Shown: positions 9,720-21,064, counted from the first letter of the stretch. The stretch: DNA of 64,000 nt from Volvox africanus (GCA_030268105.1 BSDZ01000016.1:2859501-2923500); one strand, 5' to 3'. Program-made: numbers and translations. The notes: generated from the letters alone by a model not told the origin.

Positions 9720-9734
9720 CCCATCTCGATACCA
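9720..9734 (-). other. Primer binding site of A1
   Basis: TGGTATCGAGATGGG on the minus strand, four bases from the 5' LTR. It would pair with a tRNA ending TCTCGATACCA. The implied A-U pair at the acceptor end is typical of initiator Met tRNA; the identity is inferred. Confidence 0.7.
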
Positions 9735-9738
9735 AATT

Positions 9739-10551
9739 TGTTGTATCCTTCCTTCTTCAATCATGCATTAGATCTGCACGTCTGGATGTTAGCTGAGTGC
9801 ATACCGAGCTTACGGACAGCAAGGCAATCCAATGCGAGTAATAGACAGCGGAAGACTCAACGATAAGGAAAGATTCAACTTACAATGTCCTTCAATTGCA
9901 AATTAGAAGTCTGCCGTCAGACCCCGCGGGCAATTTTCATCACTCGGCTGCAAATGAGATGCTAGAATAGCTCAGGCCGAATATACATGAGTATATCGTA
10001 TGTATGCGAATTAGATAGAGTTAAGTACACGAGTACTTAGTCCAAAGTAGCACGAGCCGACTTTGGTCTCTAGGCGGCCGTCCTCGCACCTATCACGTCG
10101 CGATACCGATGTGCAGTACGGGTCTCACTGGATTACGATCTCAAGTGTGAGTACCTTCGTAGTACTGTTCTAAATATCGTGTCATCCGTGATATTAATGG
10201 ATGCAACATATGTAAGATGCGAAGGTCCGAATATCGATATTCGGTTGCCAACCCAACCATCGTGATCGTCGCCTTCTCGCATACGCGTATGGTTTATGAC
10301 GTAAATGAGGTAATAATATTTAAAGTTTTATTACGTGATATAAAATGCCAATGGATAGATCGCGCATTAATTATCAGCATCGAGTCAAACAAGTTGACCG
10401 ACAGCGTGATGTCGTAGATGATAATGCGACATGCCTGATTAGCTAGATATACTCGAGTATATCATGTTAATATAATCATATCATGCTTCATGATGCTCAA
10501 ATGGGTTGCAGTCTACTTTGATGTAAACGGCGATCGAACCCGCGTACAACA
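9739..10551 (-). repeat. A1 5' LTR, family A
   Basis: 813 bp, TGTTGTATCC to GCGTACAACA as read on plus, with a GGATG target duplication outside. It has palindromes CCGAATATCGATATTCGG and GATATACTCGAGTATATC and the 66-codon antisense frame at 10217-10417. It should hold the element promoter; no TATA box could be assigned with confidence. Confidence 0.93.
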
Positions 10552-10556
10552 GGATG

Positions 10557-12146
10557 GACCCACGGAAAGTAGCTGTGGTTCGCGAGTGGCCCGCGCCGCA
10601 GAACCTCAGCGATCTACGCCAGTTCTTGGGTTTGACCAACTACTTCTGTAAGTTTATCAAAATTTACTCCATTATAGCGGCCCCAGTTACGAATTAGACG
10701 AAGAAAGGAGGTTTTGCTTCCCTTGAAGCCTGGACCCACATGTCAGCGGGCATTCAAAGAGCTTAAGCGAATCGTTGCCGACGACGTTACCCTCTCTTTC
10801 CCTGATCACTCGTTGCCATTCCGTGTTGAAGTTGTATCCGATGCTTCCTTGCATGGAAGCGGCGCTGTATTGTTGCAGGAAGGACCACAGATCGCCTTCA
10901 CGAGTAAGAAGTTCTCGGGTGCGGAGACCCGATATACAACCGGAGAGCAAGAGCTGTTGGTGGCTCTACATGCTTTGAAGGAATGGCGTTGTTACCTCGA
11001 AGGCCGCCCTTTTACACTGAAGACCGATCACAAGCCGCTGACATTCTTGCAGAGTGTCCCTACGCTTAACCGACGACAAGCCCGGTGGATGGAGTACCTG
11101 TCTCGTTTTGACTGTACTTGGGAGTATATCGCCGGCAGAATTAATATTGCGGACGCCCTTAGTCGACATCCATCATTACATGCTGCAATTTTGGCAGCGC
11201 CGGTTACTCGCTCGCGCAGTCAGGAGGTGTGGATGGCAAAGGATCTCGTGCAACGACTCAAGATGGCGTATCAGGCCGATCCATGGTTTGCTTCGCCAAG
11301 TAATGTGGAACATTTGCAGAAGCGCAACGATTTGTGGCTACGGAAGGATGGCTCGATCACACAAATCGTCATACCGAACAACAACGCTTTGCGCTACGAT
11401 ATTCTTGCACGGTTCCACGAGGACCCGTTAGCAGGACATCTTGGAAGTACGCGTATGGCAGAGCTCGTACGACGCTCATTCTGGTGGCCGCGCGTGGTGA
11501 AGGATGCGGAAAACTTCGTGCAAAGGTGCAGTTTATGTCAGCGCAATAAAGCACTATCCGGTAAGGGCCAGGGTTTATTACAACCTTTACCTATACCAGA
11601 TGCCCCTTGGGAAAGTGTTTCTATGGACTTTGTAGTCGCGCTTCGCAAAACTGAGGGGGGATACGACTCGGTGTTCGTTATGGTCGATCACTTGACCAAG
11701 ATGGTTCACTTAGCCCCCTGCACCTCGTCTTGCACCGCTGAACAAACAGCACGATTATTTTTCGATAACGTGGTATGATTGCATGGCATTCCTAAAAATG
11801 TGATATCTGATCGCGGCGGTCAATTCACGTCTAAGTTTTGGGAAGTGCTATGTCAGCTCGTCGGTATGCGCATTCATTTGAGCACAGCATATCATCCACA
11901 ATCTGATGGGCAAACCGAACACACAAACCGCACGTTGGGCGATATGTTACGAAATTTCGCAGGATGCACACCCTCTGTATGGGATACATTTCTGACTTCG
12001 CGCTTAACAACGCTGTTAATCGCTCTACAGGTCAAAGCCCTTTCTTTCTGAATTATGGATTCCATCCTGCGCTACCCGTGTGGCGAGAATTGGAAATAAA
12101 TATCCCGGCGCTAAAACCTTTGCCAAGTCGTTTCTATCCCGCATGA
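10557..12146 (+). pseudogene. A2 RT thumb, RNase H and integrase (right part)
   Basis: This continues A2 after the A1 insertion. The open frame 10714-11778 has RNase H acidic residues (Asp43 in VVSDAS, Glu near 78, Asp105 in KTDHKP, Asp147 in NIADALSR). It then has the integrase HHCC site (His235, His242, Cys272, Cys275) and first core Asp305. A TGA at 11776-11778 replaces CGA, identical to A0 and A5. The frame resumes to 12051 with ISDRGGQFTS and GQTEHTNR, then a deletion near 11997 shifts frame into 11964-12146. It is cut off at 12146 by the A3 5' LTR; the chromodomain and 3' LTR are not found in the window. Confidence 0.88.
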
Positions 12147-12969
12147 TGTTGTATGCCGGTTCGATCATCGGTTGCATTGAAATAGGCTGCAATGCATCTG
12201 AACATCATGAAGCATAATTCAATCATATTAGCATGATATACTCGAGTATATCTAGCTAATCAGGCATGCTGCATTATCATCTACGACATCATGCTGTTGG
12301 TCAACATGTTTGACTCGAGGCTAATAATTAACGCGTGATCTATCCATTGGCATATTATATCACGTAATAATATTTTAAATATTATTACCTCATCTGTGTC
12401 ATAAACCATACGCGTATGCAAGAAGGCGACGATCGCGATGGTTGGGTCGGCAACCGAATATTGATATTCGGTCCTTTGCATATTGCATGCGTTGCATCCA
12501 ATAATATCACGGATTACTTGGTATTTAGAACAGTGCTACAAAGGTACTCACACTTGAGTTCGTAATCCAGTGAGACCTGTACTGCGCATTGGTATCGCGA
12601 TGTCATAGGTGTGAGGACGGCCGCCTAGAGACCGAAGTCGGCTCGTGCTACTTTGGACTAAGTACTCGTGTACTTAACTTAACTTAACTCTATCTAATTC
12701 GCATACATACATTATACTCATTTATATTCGGCCTGAGCTATTCCAGCATAGCATCGTCAGCCGTATGATGAACATTGCCCGCGGGGTCTGACGGCCGACT
12801 ACGTATTTGCAACGAAGACTATTGTAAGTTGAATCTTTCCTTATCCTTGAGTCTTCCGCTGTCACTTTCCTTGCATTGGATCGCCTTGCTGTCCGTAAGC
12901 TTGGAGTATGCTTAGCTAATATTCAGACATGCAGATTCAGTGCATGGTTGAAGGAGGAAGGATACAACA
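12147..12969 (+). repeat. A3 5' LTR, family A
   Basis: 823 bp, TGTTGTATGCC to GGATACAACA. The palindrome GATATACTCGAGTATATC is at 12235-12252. It contains a short repeat of CTTAA units near 12676 and an antisense 66-codon frame (12281-12481). Confidence 0.92.
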
Positions 12970-13394
12970 AAGCCTAGCGAGACGGTTCAACTCACGGCTG
13001 TCTCATCATTGCTATTGGAGAGTAGATTCTTGCACGAGCGAACGGTGGCGAGGGGCATCATGGGATAACCTCGTCCGAAAGTCGGTATTGTATTACCCTC
13101 TCCCTGAACTTTTGGTATAACATCTGTCCGTTAATACTAATCGTATTTTCGCTACCTGGAAAGGTCTGAAGTCCACAGAAAGAATTTCTTTGCCATCATA
13201 CTCGGAATCACTTCCCCAATAAGTTGGATATCTGTCAGGACCAGCTACTAAGGATATACCCATTTGAAGGTTACTACGCATTGGTGGATTACATTCTTGC
13301 TCGCGTCGGAGTTTACTCGAGTGCGAACGATACACGAGAGAAAAGTCCAAAGGTATAGTCCTACCTTTATCTCTTTATCCTTTTAAGGTACTAA
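12970..13394 (+). other. A3 leader with damaged primer site
   Basis: AAGCCTAGCGAGACGG follows the LTR where A4 has AATTTGGTAGCGAGACGG, so the primer site is mutated. The remaining ~400 nt resemble the A4 and A5 leaders. I see no convincing coding content here, and no counterpart of the leader exons of A1 and B. Confidence 0.7.
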
Positions 13395-14123
13395 TTGGAA
13401 TACATGTCGTGTAATCAGTATCCACAAACTATAGGGGAGAGTGATCAGGCTAATATTAGTGTCCATGATGAAGGACCGGAGACCGCGCCGAACGTTGATA
13501 ACTTATATAATCCCCAATCAGATGTTCCCCAGTCAAACTACCCTTATCCAGCTCAGGATCCCCCTGAGACGCCAGATTATGTGAGGCCCACCAAGGCGGA
13601 ACAGGACCTAGCGATGGTATCGCTGCAGCAACTTATGGACGGAGGTGGGGTCCCCGGTTTCGTCGTTCCAACACCTCAACTTCATATTCATCACGACGCT
13701 GAACCCAAGATTATCCCAAGCGCCACCCGTTCCTATGTCCGTGATGCTAAGAGGTACCTGAAATTGGTAAAGGGTGGTGATCACAACGAGGTGAAGTGTC
13801 TATTCATCGGGGCCACACTAAGCGGCGTCGCGAGGGAATGGTATGATCATTGGACCACTATACAGGAGCACTTTACGTTACGCACTTCTTACTCGTTTCG
13901 CTCCCGGGAATCAGTCGCAAGTAGCTGCCATGTACCGAGAATTACACGCAGGTACTTATCAAATGCAACCTAACGAGTCCGTGGAGGATTACCGGTTGCG
14001 ACTTGAAGAATTAACAGCACCCATGATTGGCTTCTCAGAAGGAGACTACATTTTTGGGTTTCAACGTGGTCTCTCGCTTCAATTGGCCCGAGCAAGCACT
14101 ATGGACCTGACACTGGAAGGGAC
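13395..14123 (+). pseudogene. A3 gag, N-terminal part
   Basis: This is a beta-type Gag starting MEYMSCNQYPQTIGESDQAN, with an acidic, Pro/Asn-rich N-terminus, then the capsid-like block YVRDAKRYLKLVKGGD, KCLFIGATLSGVAREWYDHW. A small indel near 13885 moves the rest (VAAMYRELHAGTYQMQPNESVEDYRLRLEELTAPMIGFSEGDY) into the frame 13843-14123. The solo B LTR interrupts it at 14124. Homology to A1 and B gag is clear only in the capsid block. Confidence 0.85.
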
Positions 14124-14957
14124 TGTTGTGCCACGGTTCGTTTTCCGCCGATGCGTAGGACGATGTGACGCTACGAGGGGAAGTGCTGTCTTGATGAACG
14201 CATGAACGATCAATGCATATGAATGAACTTGCATGATATAAATGTATTCGTATACATTTATATATGTATTTGGCATGTCACCATTATCCATCGCGACATC
14301 ACATCATGGCAAATCCGCCTAGCATGCATGAAAGCCCGAAGCATTGAAGTGCGCATTATGCTCGTGCTATGGAACGATAAGTAATATTATTTGATATAAT
14401 ATTACTTCATTACAGCACACGTTGAGAGCGCCGCACCCGTTGCAATACATGCCTTGCAACCGAATATCGTTATTCGGACCCTTGCATCATGCGAATGCCA
14501 GAAAGGCTTATACGTTGTTATATGTGGACATCGCCTATACGCAGTAGGGTTGTCACACTTAGGATCGGCCTCCTAGTGTGAATCGTACAACATTGCGATG
14601 CTGCGAGTATAACAGATGCGAGGACGGCTAAGCAAGATAAGACATTCAACACCGGAGAACACTCGTGTGTTCTACATTATTATTGCTATACGCTATTCTA
14701 CTTAGCCCGAGCTAAGCCTGAACTTCGCTTATCACCGCTGCGTGATGATTGCTTGCTTCCGGCGCTGACGGCGATTGCGTCCATTGCACCGCTTCGGTCT
14801 GTAAGACTGTAAGTTATATCTCTTCTTGTCTTGAAGTCTTCGGCTGTCTCTGTTTGCTCTCGCTTGCCTTGCTGTACTTGCAAGTGCTCACGCATCGGTG
14901 TCAAAAGCCTTCAGACGCGCAGATACTTATGAGCAAACACGAAGGAGAGGTACAACA
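14124..14957 (+). repeat. Solo LTR, family B, in A3 gag
   Basis: 834 bp, TGTTGTGCCACGG to GAGGTACAACA, with perfect 5-bp target duplication GGGAC (14119-14123, 14958-14962). It shares the GTAAGT U5 motif and the AGTAATATTA hairpin with other B LTRs. Confidence 0.93.
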
Positions 14958-15505
14958 GGGACGAGGTCGTGCACGCGATGGGTTCAGATCGTTCGTGACG
15001 TCAAAGTTCGCCTTAGAACGGGACAAGAACGCCCGACATCTTTGGCACCGCTATCAGTTGACACGACGCAAGATATTACTGACGAGACTGATCCAGTACC
15101 TGAGACTACTGGTATTCCTCTACCACCAGCTCCTATGCGCCAGGGTGATATTCCGTCGACCAGTCACGTTCATATCCCTGGTACCCATGGATTAACCCCA
15201 AGAGATTCTCAGATGACTCGGAGTATACGGAAAAGGAAGAACGCCCCACAAAAAACCGCTGAGTCACACGGAGCTGCGTCAGAATCGAAGCGGTCAAGAA
15301 TACAAAACCGATGGCTTACCAAGAGGGGATGTACGCAAACAGAGTTTGCGCAGCGACGACAATTGGGAGTCTGCCTTCGGTGCGCATCAAATCATCCTAC
15401 GAGGGATTGCCCGCTTCTACCCCCGTTAGCTGTGGGGCCACGTTCGACGGACAAAGTACCTGGCATGACCACCGTCGACATTACCGGAACACTAAGCCCA
15501 CATTA
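14958..15505 (+). pseudogene. A3 gag, C-terminal part with zinc knuckle
   Basis: This resumes Gag after the solo LTR (frame 14898-15506). It is a basic, Pro-rich segment with SRIQNRWLTKRGCTQTEFAQ, then a zinc knuckle CLRCASNHPTRDC of spacing C-x2-C-x3-H-x4-C. It ends with a stop just after 15500. Unlike A1 and B1, no linker domain follows. Confidence 0.83.
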
Positions 15506-16434
15506 ACGCGGGAATGTTACCTAATATAGGATTATGAATTATGTACTGACTCAGATTAATTCTAATCGCATCCCGTGAAGTTTTTGTGAGGAGATCCTTC
15601 GCTACTTTGACTGATGATTAGTATGTGTGTATTTCTAACGAATCCTTCTCTGTTGAGCATCATGGATTGTAGGAAGGATGCGGAGGTACACCACGTCTGA
15701 CTCCTTTGGATGGTAACGAAGTCGATTTTGTTGATCAGAATCTCGGGACACCTATGCGCTACAGGTGTCACTGACGACTTTATCTTAAGAAGTGATAAGC
15801 GTGATGGGGTTGGCCCCATAGTCGTCTAATCGTTCAGGTTACCCTCGTTGATGAGGGTAAGCATCCCATCGTGAACAGGATCACCCTTAGTCGACGAAGG
15901 ACCCTCTGTGTGTTATGGCCCAATGAGTGCAACAAGGTCTCTCGGAGACAGCACTACATGGACATTGGGTGCCGCAACATTACGACAGTACCGCGCGCGC
16001 ATCAATATGGAGTCCAGCACAATTGGCCATTGTGCAAAAGGGAACCTATCGCCTAAGGTACCTTGTCTGTGGTACCAAGATGTCACACCAGAGGAGGGGG
16101 GAACTGTGCGGAGCCTGTGGTTAATTTCGTTTCGCGGCGTTCGTCCACCGAAATAAAGGACCCAAGCTTGAAGGATGTAAGAACAGCTTATCAAATGATA
16201 AGGGAAGGCATCCATGAATTGCTTGCGAGGCCTTGGGTGCAATCGATTGCTACCACCGTGCAGTCTCTTGTGAAAGATTCTGAGGTCGCAGCCCCCTTAT
16301 TGCCAAATTATACTGATGCATATGTCATCCTGGGGCTCCCACCTATGTTACCTGCTGATTATATGATCCCCTTTGTGTTCGAGCACAACCCGTTTCACAA
16401 CCTATATACAGGTTAGGCTGCCGAAATTGAGCGG
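15506..16434 (+). pseudogene. A3 protease remnant, catalytic Asp lost
   Basis: About 370 bp of unrecognised sequence is followed by a degraded protease. Where A1 encodes DTGASDDF, the aligned codons here read ATGVTDDF, and frameshifts follow. Downstream are remnants of RITLS, ATLRQYRARI and a frame ending NPFHNLYTG with TAG just before the RT (near 16414). A4 and A5 share this TAG and the lost active site, so the damage predates their spread. Confidence 0.78.
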
Positions 16435-17064
16435 ATGAAGCGGCAAGTGGGGGATCTGCTCGCAAAGGGTATGATTCGGCCCAGCACATCGCCATATTCT
16501 GCGCCGATATTGTTTGTCGGTAAGAAAGATGGGACGTTGCGCATGTGCATTGATAATTGGGGCTTGAATGCGACCACGGTTAAAAATCGCTACCCTTTGC
16601 CGCGCGTCGATGACCTGCTCGATAAGCTGAAGGGCTCAGCTTATTTTTCCTCGATTGACCTTCAACAAGGGTATAATCAGATACGCATTGCTGCCTCTGA
16701 TATTCTGAAAACCGCTTTTCGGACCCCCTTTGGTCACTTCAAGTACACGGTCTTGTCGTTTGGACTTACTAATGCGCCCGCCACATTTCAAGCAGTGATG
16801 GATCGCATGTTCAGACTGTATATCGACAGGTTCGTCGTTTGTTATTTGGATGGTATTTTAATATATTCCAAGACGTGTGAGGAGCACCTGAAGCATCTCG
16901 AGCTCATGCTTGAGGTGATGAAGCGGGAGCAATTGTTTGCTAAACGCGCCAAGTGTTTTTGGGCGCAGCCTCAAGTGGAGTATTTGGGCCACATTGTGTC
17001 GGCCACTGGAATAAGGATGGACCCACGGAAAGTAGCTGTGGTTCGCGAGTGGCCCATGCCTTAG
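16435..17064 (+). pseudogene. A3 reverse transcriptase
   Basis: 210 open codons cover most RT motifs: [20 protein letters not shown], the first catalytic Asp in [33 protein letters not shown], then [12 protein letters not shown]. The YLDD box reads YLDG, so the second metal-binding Asp is lost; A4 has the same change. It ends at TAG (17062-17064), one base from CAG in paralogues. Confidence 0.87.
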
Positions 17065-18333
17065 AACCTCACTGAACTACGCCAGTTCTTGGGTTTGACC
17101 AACTACTTCCGTAAGTTTATCAATAAATACTCCATTATTGCGGCCCCACTTACAAATCTGACGAGGAAAGGAGGTTTTGCTTCCCTCAAAGCCTGGACAC
17201 CCGCGTGTCAGCGGGCATTCGAAGAGCTCAAGCGAATCGTCCCCGACGACGTTACCCTCTCTTTCCCTGATTACTCGTTGCCATTCCGTGTTGAAGTTGT
17301 ATCGGATGCTTCCTTGCATGGAAGCGGCGCTGTATTGTTGCAGGAAGGACGACAGATCGCCTTCTTGAGTAAGAAATTCTCGGGTGCGGATTCCTGATAT
17401 ACGACCGGAGAGCAAGAGCTGTTGGCGGCTCTACATCCTTTGAAGGAATAGAGCTGTTACCTCGAAGGCCGCCCTTTTACACTGAAGACCGATCACAAGC
17501 CGCTGACATTCTTGCAGAGTGTCCCCACGCTTAACCGACGACAAACCCGGTGGATGGCATATCTGTCTCGTTTCGACTGTACTTGGGAGTATATCGCCGG
17601 CAGAATTAATATTGCTGACGCCCTTAGGCGACATCAATCATTACATGTTGCGATTTCGGCAGCACCGGTTACTTGTTCGCGCAGTCAGGAGGTGCCGATG
17701 GCAACTGATCTCGCGCAACGACTCAAGATGGCGTACCAAGCGGATCCATGGTTTGCTTTACCAAGTAATGAGGAACATTTGCACAAGTGCAACGATTTGT
17801 GGCTACGGAAGGATGGCTCGATCACACAAATCGTCGTGCCGAACGACGACGTTTTGTGCTACGATATTCTTGCGCGGCTCCACGAGGACCCATTAGCAGG
17901 ACATCTTGGAAGTACGCGTATGGCAGAGCTCGTACGACGCTCATTCTGGTGGCCGCGCGTGGTGAAGGATGCGGAAAACTTCGTGCAAAGGTGCAGTTTA
18001 TGTCAGCGCAGTAAAGCACTATCCGGTAAGGGCCAGGGTTTATTACAACCTTTACCTATACCAGATGCCCCTTGGGAAAGTGTTTCAATGGACTTTGTAG
18101 TCGCGCTGCGCAAAACTGAGGGGGGATACGACTCGGTGTTCGTTATGGTCGATCGGTTGACCAAGATGGTTCACTTAGCCCCCTGCACCTTGTCTTGCAC
18201 CGCTGAACAAACAGTACGACTATTTTTCGATAATGTGGTCCGACTGCATGGCGTTCCTAAAAGTGTGATATCCGATTCACGTCTAAGTTTTGGGAAGTGC
18301 TATGTCAGCTCGTCGGTATGCGCATTCATTTGA
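17065..18333 (+). pseudogene. A3 RNase H and integrase N part
   Basis: The frame 17089-17397 gives the RT thumb and RNase H start (VVSDASLHGSGAVLLQEG). It stops at TGA 17395-17397 where others have CGA. A Trp codon becomes TAG near 17449. The frame 17512-18333 has QSVPTLNRRQTRWMAYLSRF, NIADALRRH, the HHCC site (HEDPLAGHLGSTRMAELV, RCSLCQRSK) and the first integrase Asp. A deletion at about 18278 removes the DRGGQ block at the second Asp and shifts the frame. Confidence 0.85.
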
Positions 18334-18959
18334 GCACAGCATATCATCCACAATCCAATGGGCAAACCGAACACACAAACCGCACGTTGGGCGATATGTT
18401 ACGAAATTTCGTGGGACGCACACCCTCTGTATGGGATACATTTCTGACTATTATAATAAATCCAAATGAGACGTAACATTTTCGGTGGGACAAATGGTAA
18501 TATTGAGCACTAAGGACTTGCGTTCGCTCGCGATGGTTCCCATAAATTACTACCTCTCTGGATGAGTCCATATCCCGTTGTTCGCATGGTAGGGAATGTA
18601 GCTGTGGAGCTATCTCTACCCTCTGACATGAATATCCATCCCACATTTCATGTTTCCCTCATCCGCCCTTATCGCGGCACGACGCCTGTTGGAAACGACA
18701 CCAATGCCCCTGCAGTAATGGACCCCGGTCCCGAGACCTGGATCGCAGGCAAGCAAAAAGTGTATGATGTGGAGCAAATATTGGATTAACGGGTTCATCG
18801 TATAGGTCAACAACGACGAAAGCGTAAGGTGCACGAATATCTGGTCAAGTGGACCGGCTATTCCAGCGATCATAATTCGTGGGAGCAGATGTGTAACTTT
18901 TCGCTGGAAATGAAGCCCCTTTTGGAGGAAGCTCGCCTACGTGCCACGCAGACCCAATG
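18334..18959 (+). pseudogene. A3 integrase C part and chromodomain
   Basis: The text keeps HPQSNGQTEHTNR, then jumps at about 18448 from TFLT to the DYYNKS region; roughly 260 bp are missing between two GACT repeats. The GPY/F module (18562-) and ETWIAGKQKVYDVEQILD follow. A TAA at about 18787 replaces a Tyr codon. Chromodomain codons (EYLVKWTGYSSDHNSWEQM) continue to the TGA at 18957-18959. Confidence 0.83.
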
Positions 18960-19005
18960 ATCTCTGCAGTCGATGCTGTCCGATGCAGCGAGGACGCTGC
19001 ATACA

Positions 19006-19019
19006 GGAGGGGGGATAGT
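19006..19019 (+). other. Polypurine tract of A3
   Basis: GGAGGGGGGATAGT directly precedes the 3' LTR. Confidence 0.85.
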
Positions 19020-19828
19020 TGTTGTACGCCGGTTCGATCACCGTTTGCACCGAAATAGGTAGCAATGCATCTGAACATCATGAAGCATAATTCAATCATA
19101 TTAGCATGATATATTCGAGTATATCTAGCTAATTAGGCATGTTACATTATCATTCATGACATCACCCTGTCGGTCAACATGTTTGACTCAAGGCTGATAA
19201 TTAATGCGCGATCTATCCATTGGCATTTTATATCACGTAATAATACTTTAAATATTATTACCTCGTTTACGTCATAAACCATACGCGTATGCGCGAAGGC
19301 GACGATCACGATGGTTGGGTCGACAACCGAATATCGATATTCGGACCTTTGCATATTACATGTGTTGCATCCAATAATATCACGGATTACGCGGTATATA
19401 GAACAGTGCTACGAAGGTACTAACACTTGAGATCGGAATCCAGTGAGACCTGCGCATCGGTATCACGACGTGATTGGTGCGAGGATGGCCGCCTAGAGAC
19501 CGAAGTCTGCTCAATGCTACTTTGGACTAAGTACCCATGTACTTAACTCTATCTAATTCGTATACATACGTTATACTCATTTATATTCGACCTGAGCTAT
19601 TCTAGCATCTCATTTGCAGCCGAGTGATGAACATTGCCCACGGGGTCTGACGGCAGACTTCTAATTTGCAATTGAAGAACATTGTAAGTTGAATCTTTCC
19701 TTATCGTTGAGTCTTCCGCTGTCTATTACTTGCATTGGATTGCCTTGCTGTTCGTAAGCTTGGTATGCACTCAGCTAACATCCAGACGTGCAGATCTAAT
19801 GCATGATTGAAGAAGGAAGGATACAACA
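19020..19828 (+). repeat. A3 3' LTR, family A
   Basis: 809 bp, TGTTGTACGCC to GGATACAACA. The next base begins another family A LTR that lacks its first TG, giving the junction ACAACA|TTGTACGC. Confidence 0.9.
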
Positions 19829-20639
19829 TTGTACGCGGGTTTGATCACCGTTTGCACCGAAGTAGACCGCAATACATTCAAGCACTATGAAGCACGATAT
19901 AATCATATTGGCATGATATATTCGAGTATATCTAGCTAATCAGGCATGTCGCATTATCATCTACGACATCGCACTGTCGGTCAACATGTTTGACTCGAGG
20001 CTGATAATTAATGCGCGATCTATCCATCGGCATTTTATATCACGTAATAATACTTTTAATATTATTACCTCATTTACGTCATAAACCATACGCGTATGCG
20101 AGAAGGCGACGATCGCAATGGTTGAGTCGGCAACTGAATGTTGATATTCGGACCTTGGCATATTGCATGCGTTGCATTCAATAATATCACGGATCACACG
20201 ATATTTAGAACAGTGCTACAAAGGTACTCACACTTGAGTTCGTAATCCAGTGAGACCTGTACTGCGCATCGGTATCACGACATGATAGGTGTGAGGATGG
20301 CCGCCTAGAGACCGAAGTCGGCTCGTGCTACTTTGGACTACGTACTCGTGTACTTAACTATATCTAATTCGCATACATCCGATATACTCATATATATTCG
20401 GCCTGAGCTAATGTAGCATATCATCTGCAGCCGAGTGATGAACATTGCCCGCGGGATCTGACGGCGATCTACTGATTTGTAAACGAGGATTATTGTAAGT
20501 TGAATCTTTCCTTAATCGTGAGTCTTCCGCTGTCACTTTACTCGCATTGGATCGCCTCGCTGTTCGTAAGCACGGTGCGCACTAGCTAACATTCAGACGT
20601 GCAGATTCAGTGCATGGTTGAAGAAGGAAGGATACAACA
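19829..20639 (+). repeat. A4 5' LTR, family A, first two bases absent
   Basis: 811 bp starting TTGTACGCGGG instead of TGTTGTAC and ending GGATACAACA, followed by a primer site. The antisense frame is present at 19961-20197. Confidence 0.88.
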
Positions 20640-21064
20640 AATTTGGTAGCGAGACGGTTCGATTCACGGCTGCCTCATCATCACTATTGGGGTAGATTCT
20701 TGCACGAACAAACGGAGGCGAGGACCTTCACAGGATAACTTCGTCGGCAAGTCGGTACTATATCATCCTCTCTTATAACTTTTGGTATAGCCCCCGTCTG
20801 TTAATACTAATTTTATTTTCGCCACCCGGAAAGGTCTTAAATCCACTGAAGGATTTTCTTTGCCATCATACTCGGAATCGCTTCCCCAATAAGTCGGACA
20901 TTTGACAGGTCCAGCTATTAAGGATATACTCATTTGAAGGTGACTACGTATTGGTGGACTACATTTTTACTCGCGAAGGAGTTTACTTGAACGTGGACAG
21001 TGCTCGAGTGAAAATTCCAAAGGTAGAGTCCTACCTTTATCTCTTTTTCCTTTTAAGGTACTAA
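20640..21064 (+). other. A4 leader with primer binding site
   Basis: TGGTAGCGAGACGG at 20644-20657 lies four bases after the LTR. It differs from the A1 and B site (TGGTATCGAGA) at one base, so a different tRNA or a mutated site is implied. The rest, to the gag ATG, shows no clear coding content. Confidence 0.7.

Larger units (their letters stand above)
3245..10551 (-). mobile_element. Element A1, complete family A (alpha) chromovirus
   Basis: A structurally complete 7,307-bp element on the minus strand. It has a 5' LTR (9739-10551), primer site, spliced-looking leader, gag, zinc knuckle, linker domain, protease, RT, RNase H, integrase with chromodomain, purine tract and 3' LTR (3245-3982). 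The perfect 5-bp target duplication GGATG (3240-3244 and 10552-10556) shows it inserted into the RT gene of A2. The Gag-PR-RT part is in one frame, broken by stops at 8154-8156, 8043-8045, 7530-7532 and 6501-6503 and by frameshifts near 8760 and 5850. It is inactive by itself. Confidence 0.95.
12147..19828 (+). mobile_element. Element A3, family A (beta), both LTRs present
   Basis: 7,682 bp on plus: 5' LTR, damaged primer site, leader, beta-type gag with a solo B LTR inside, ruined protease, RT, RNase H, integrase, chromodomain, purine tract, 3' LTR. No target duplication is seen. The left flank is CATGA, and the right flank is not host DNA but another LTR (A4) missing its first TG. A3 and A4 therefore look like a head-to-tail pair. 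The two LTRs differ noticeably from each other, which suggests age or recombination. Confidence 0.88.

Noticed and set aside
16408..16434. TAG between protease and RT in beta elements as a programmed readthrough stop
   Set aside because: It is shared by three copies, but the protease upstream is destroyed in all of them and no readthrough structure is evident. A shared ancestral lesion is simpler.
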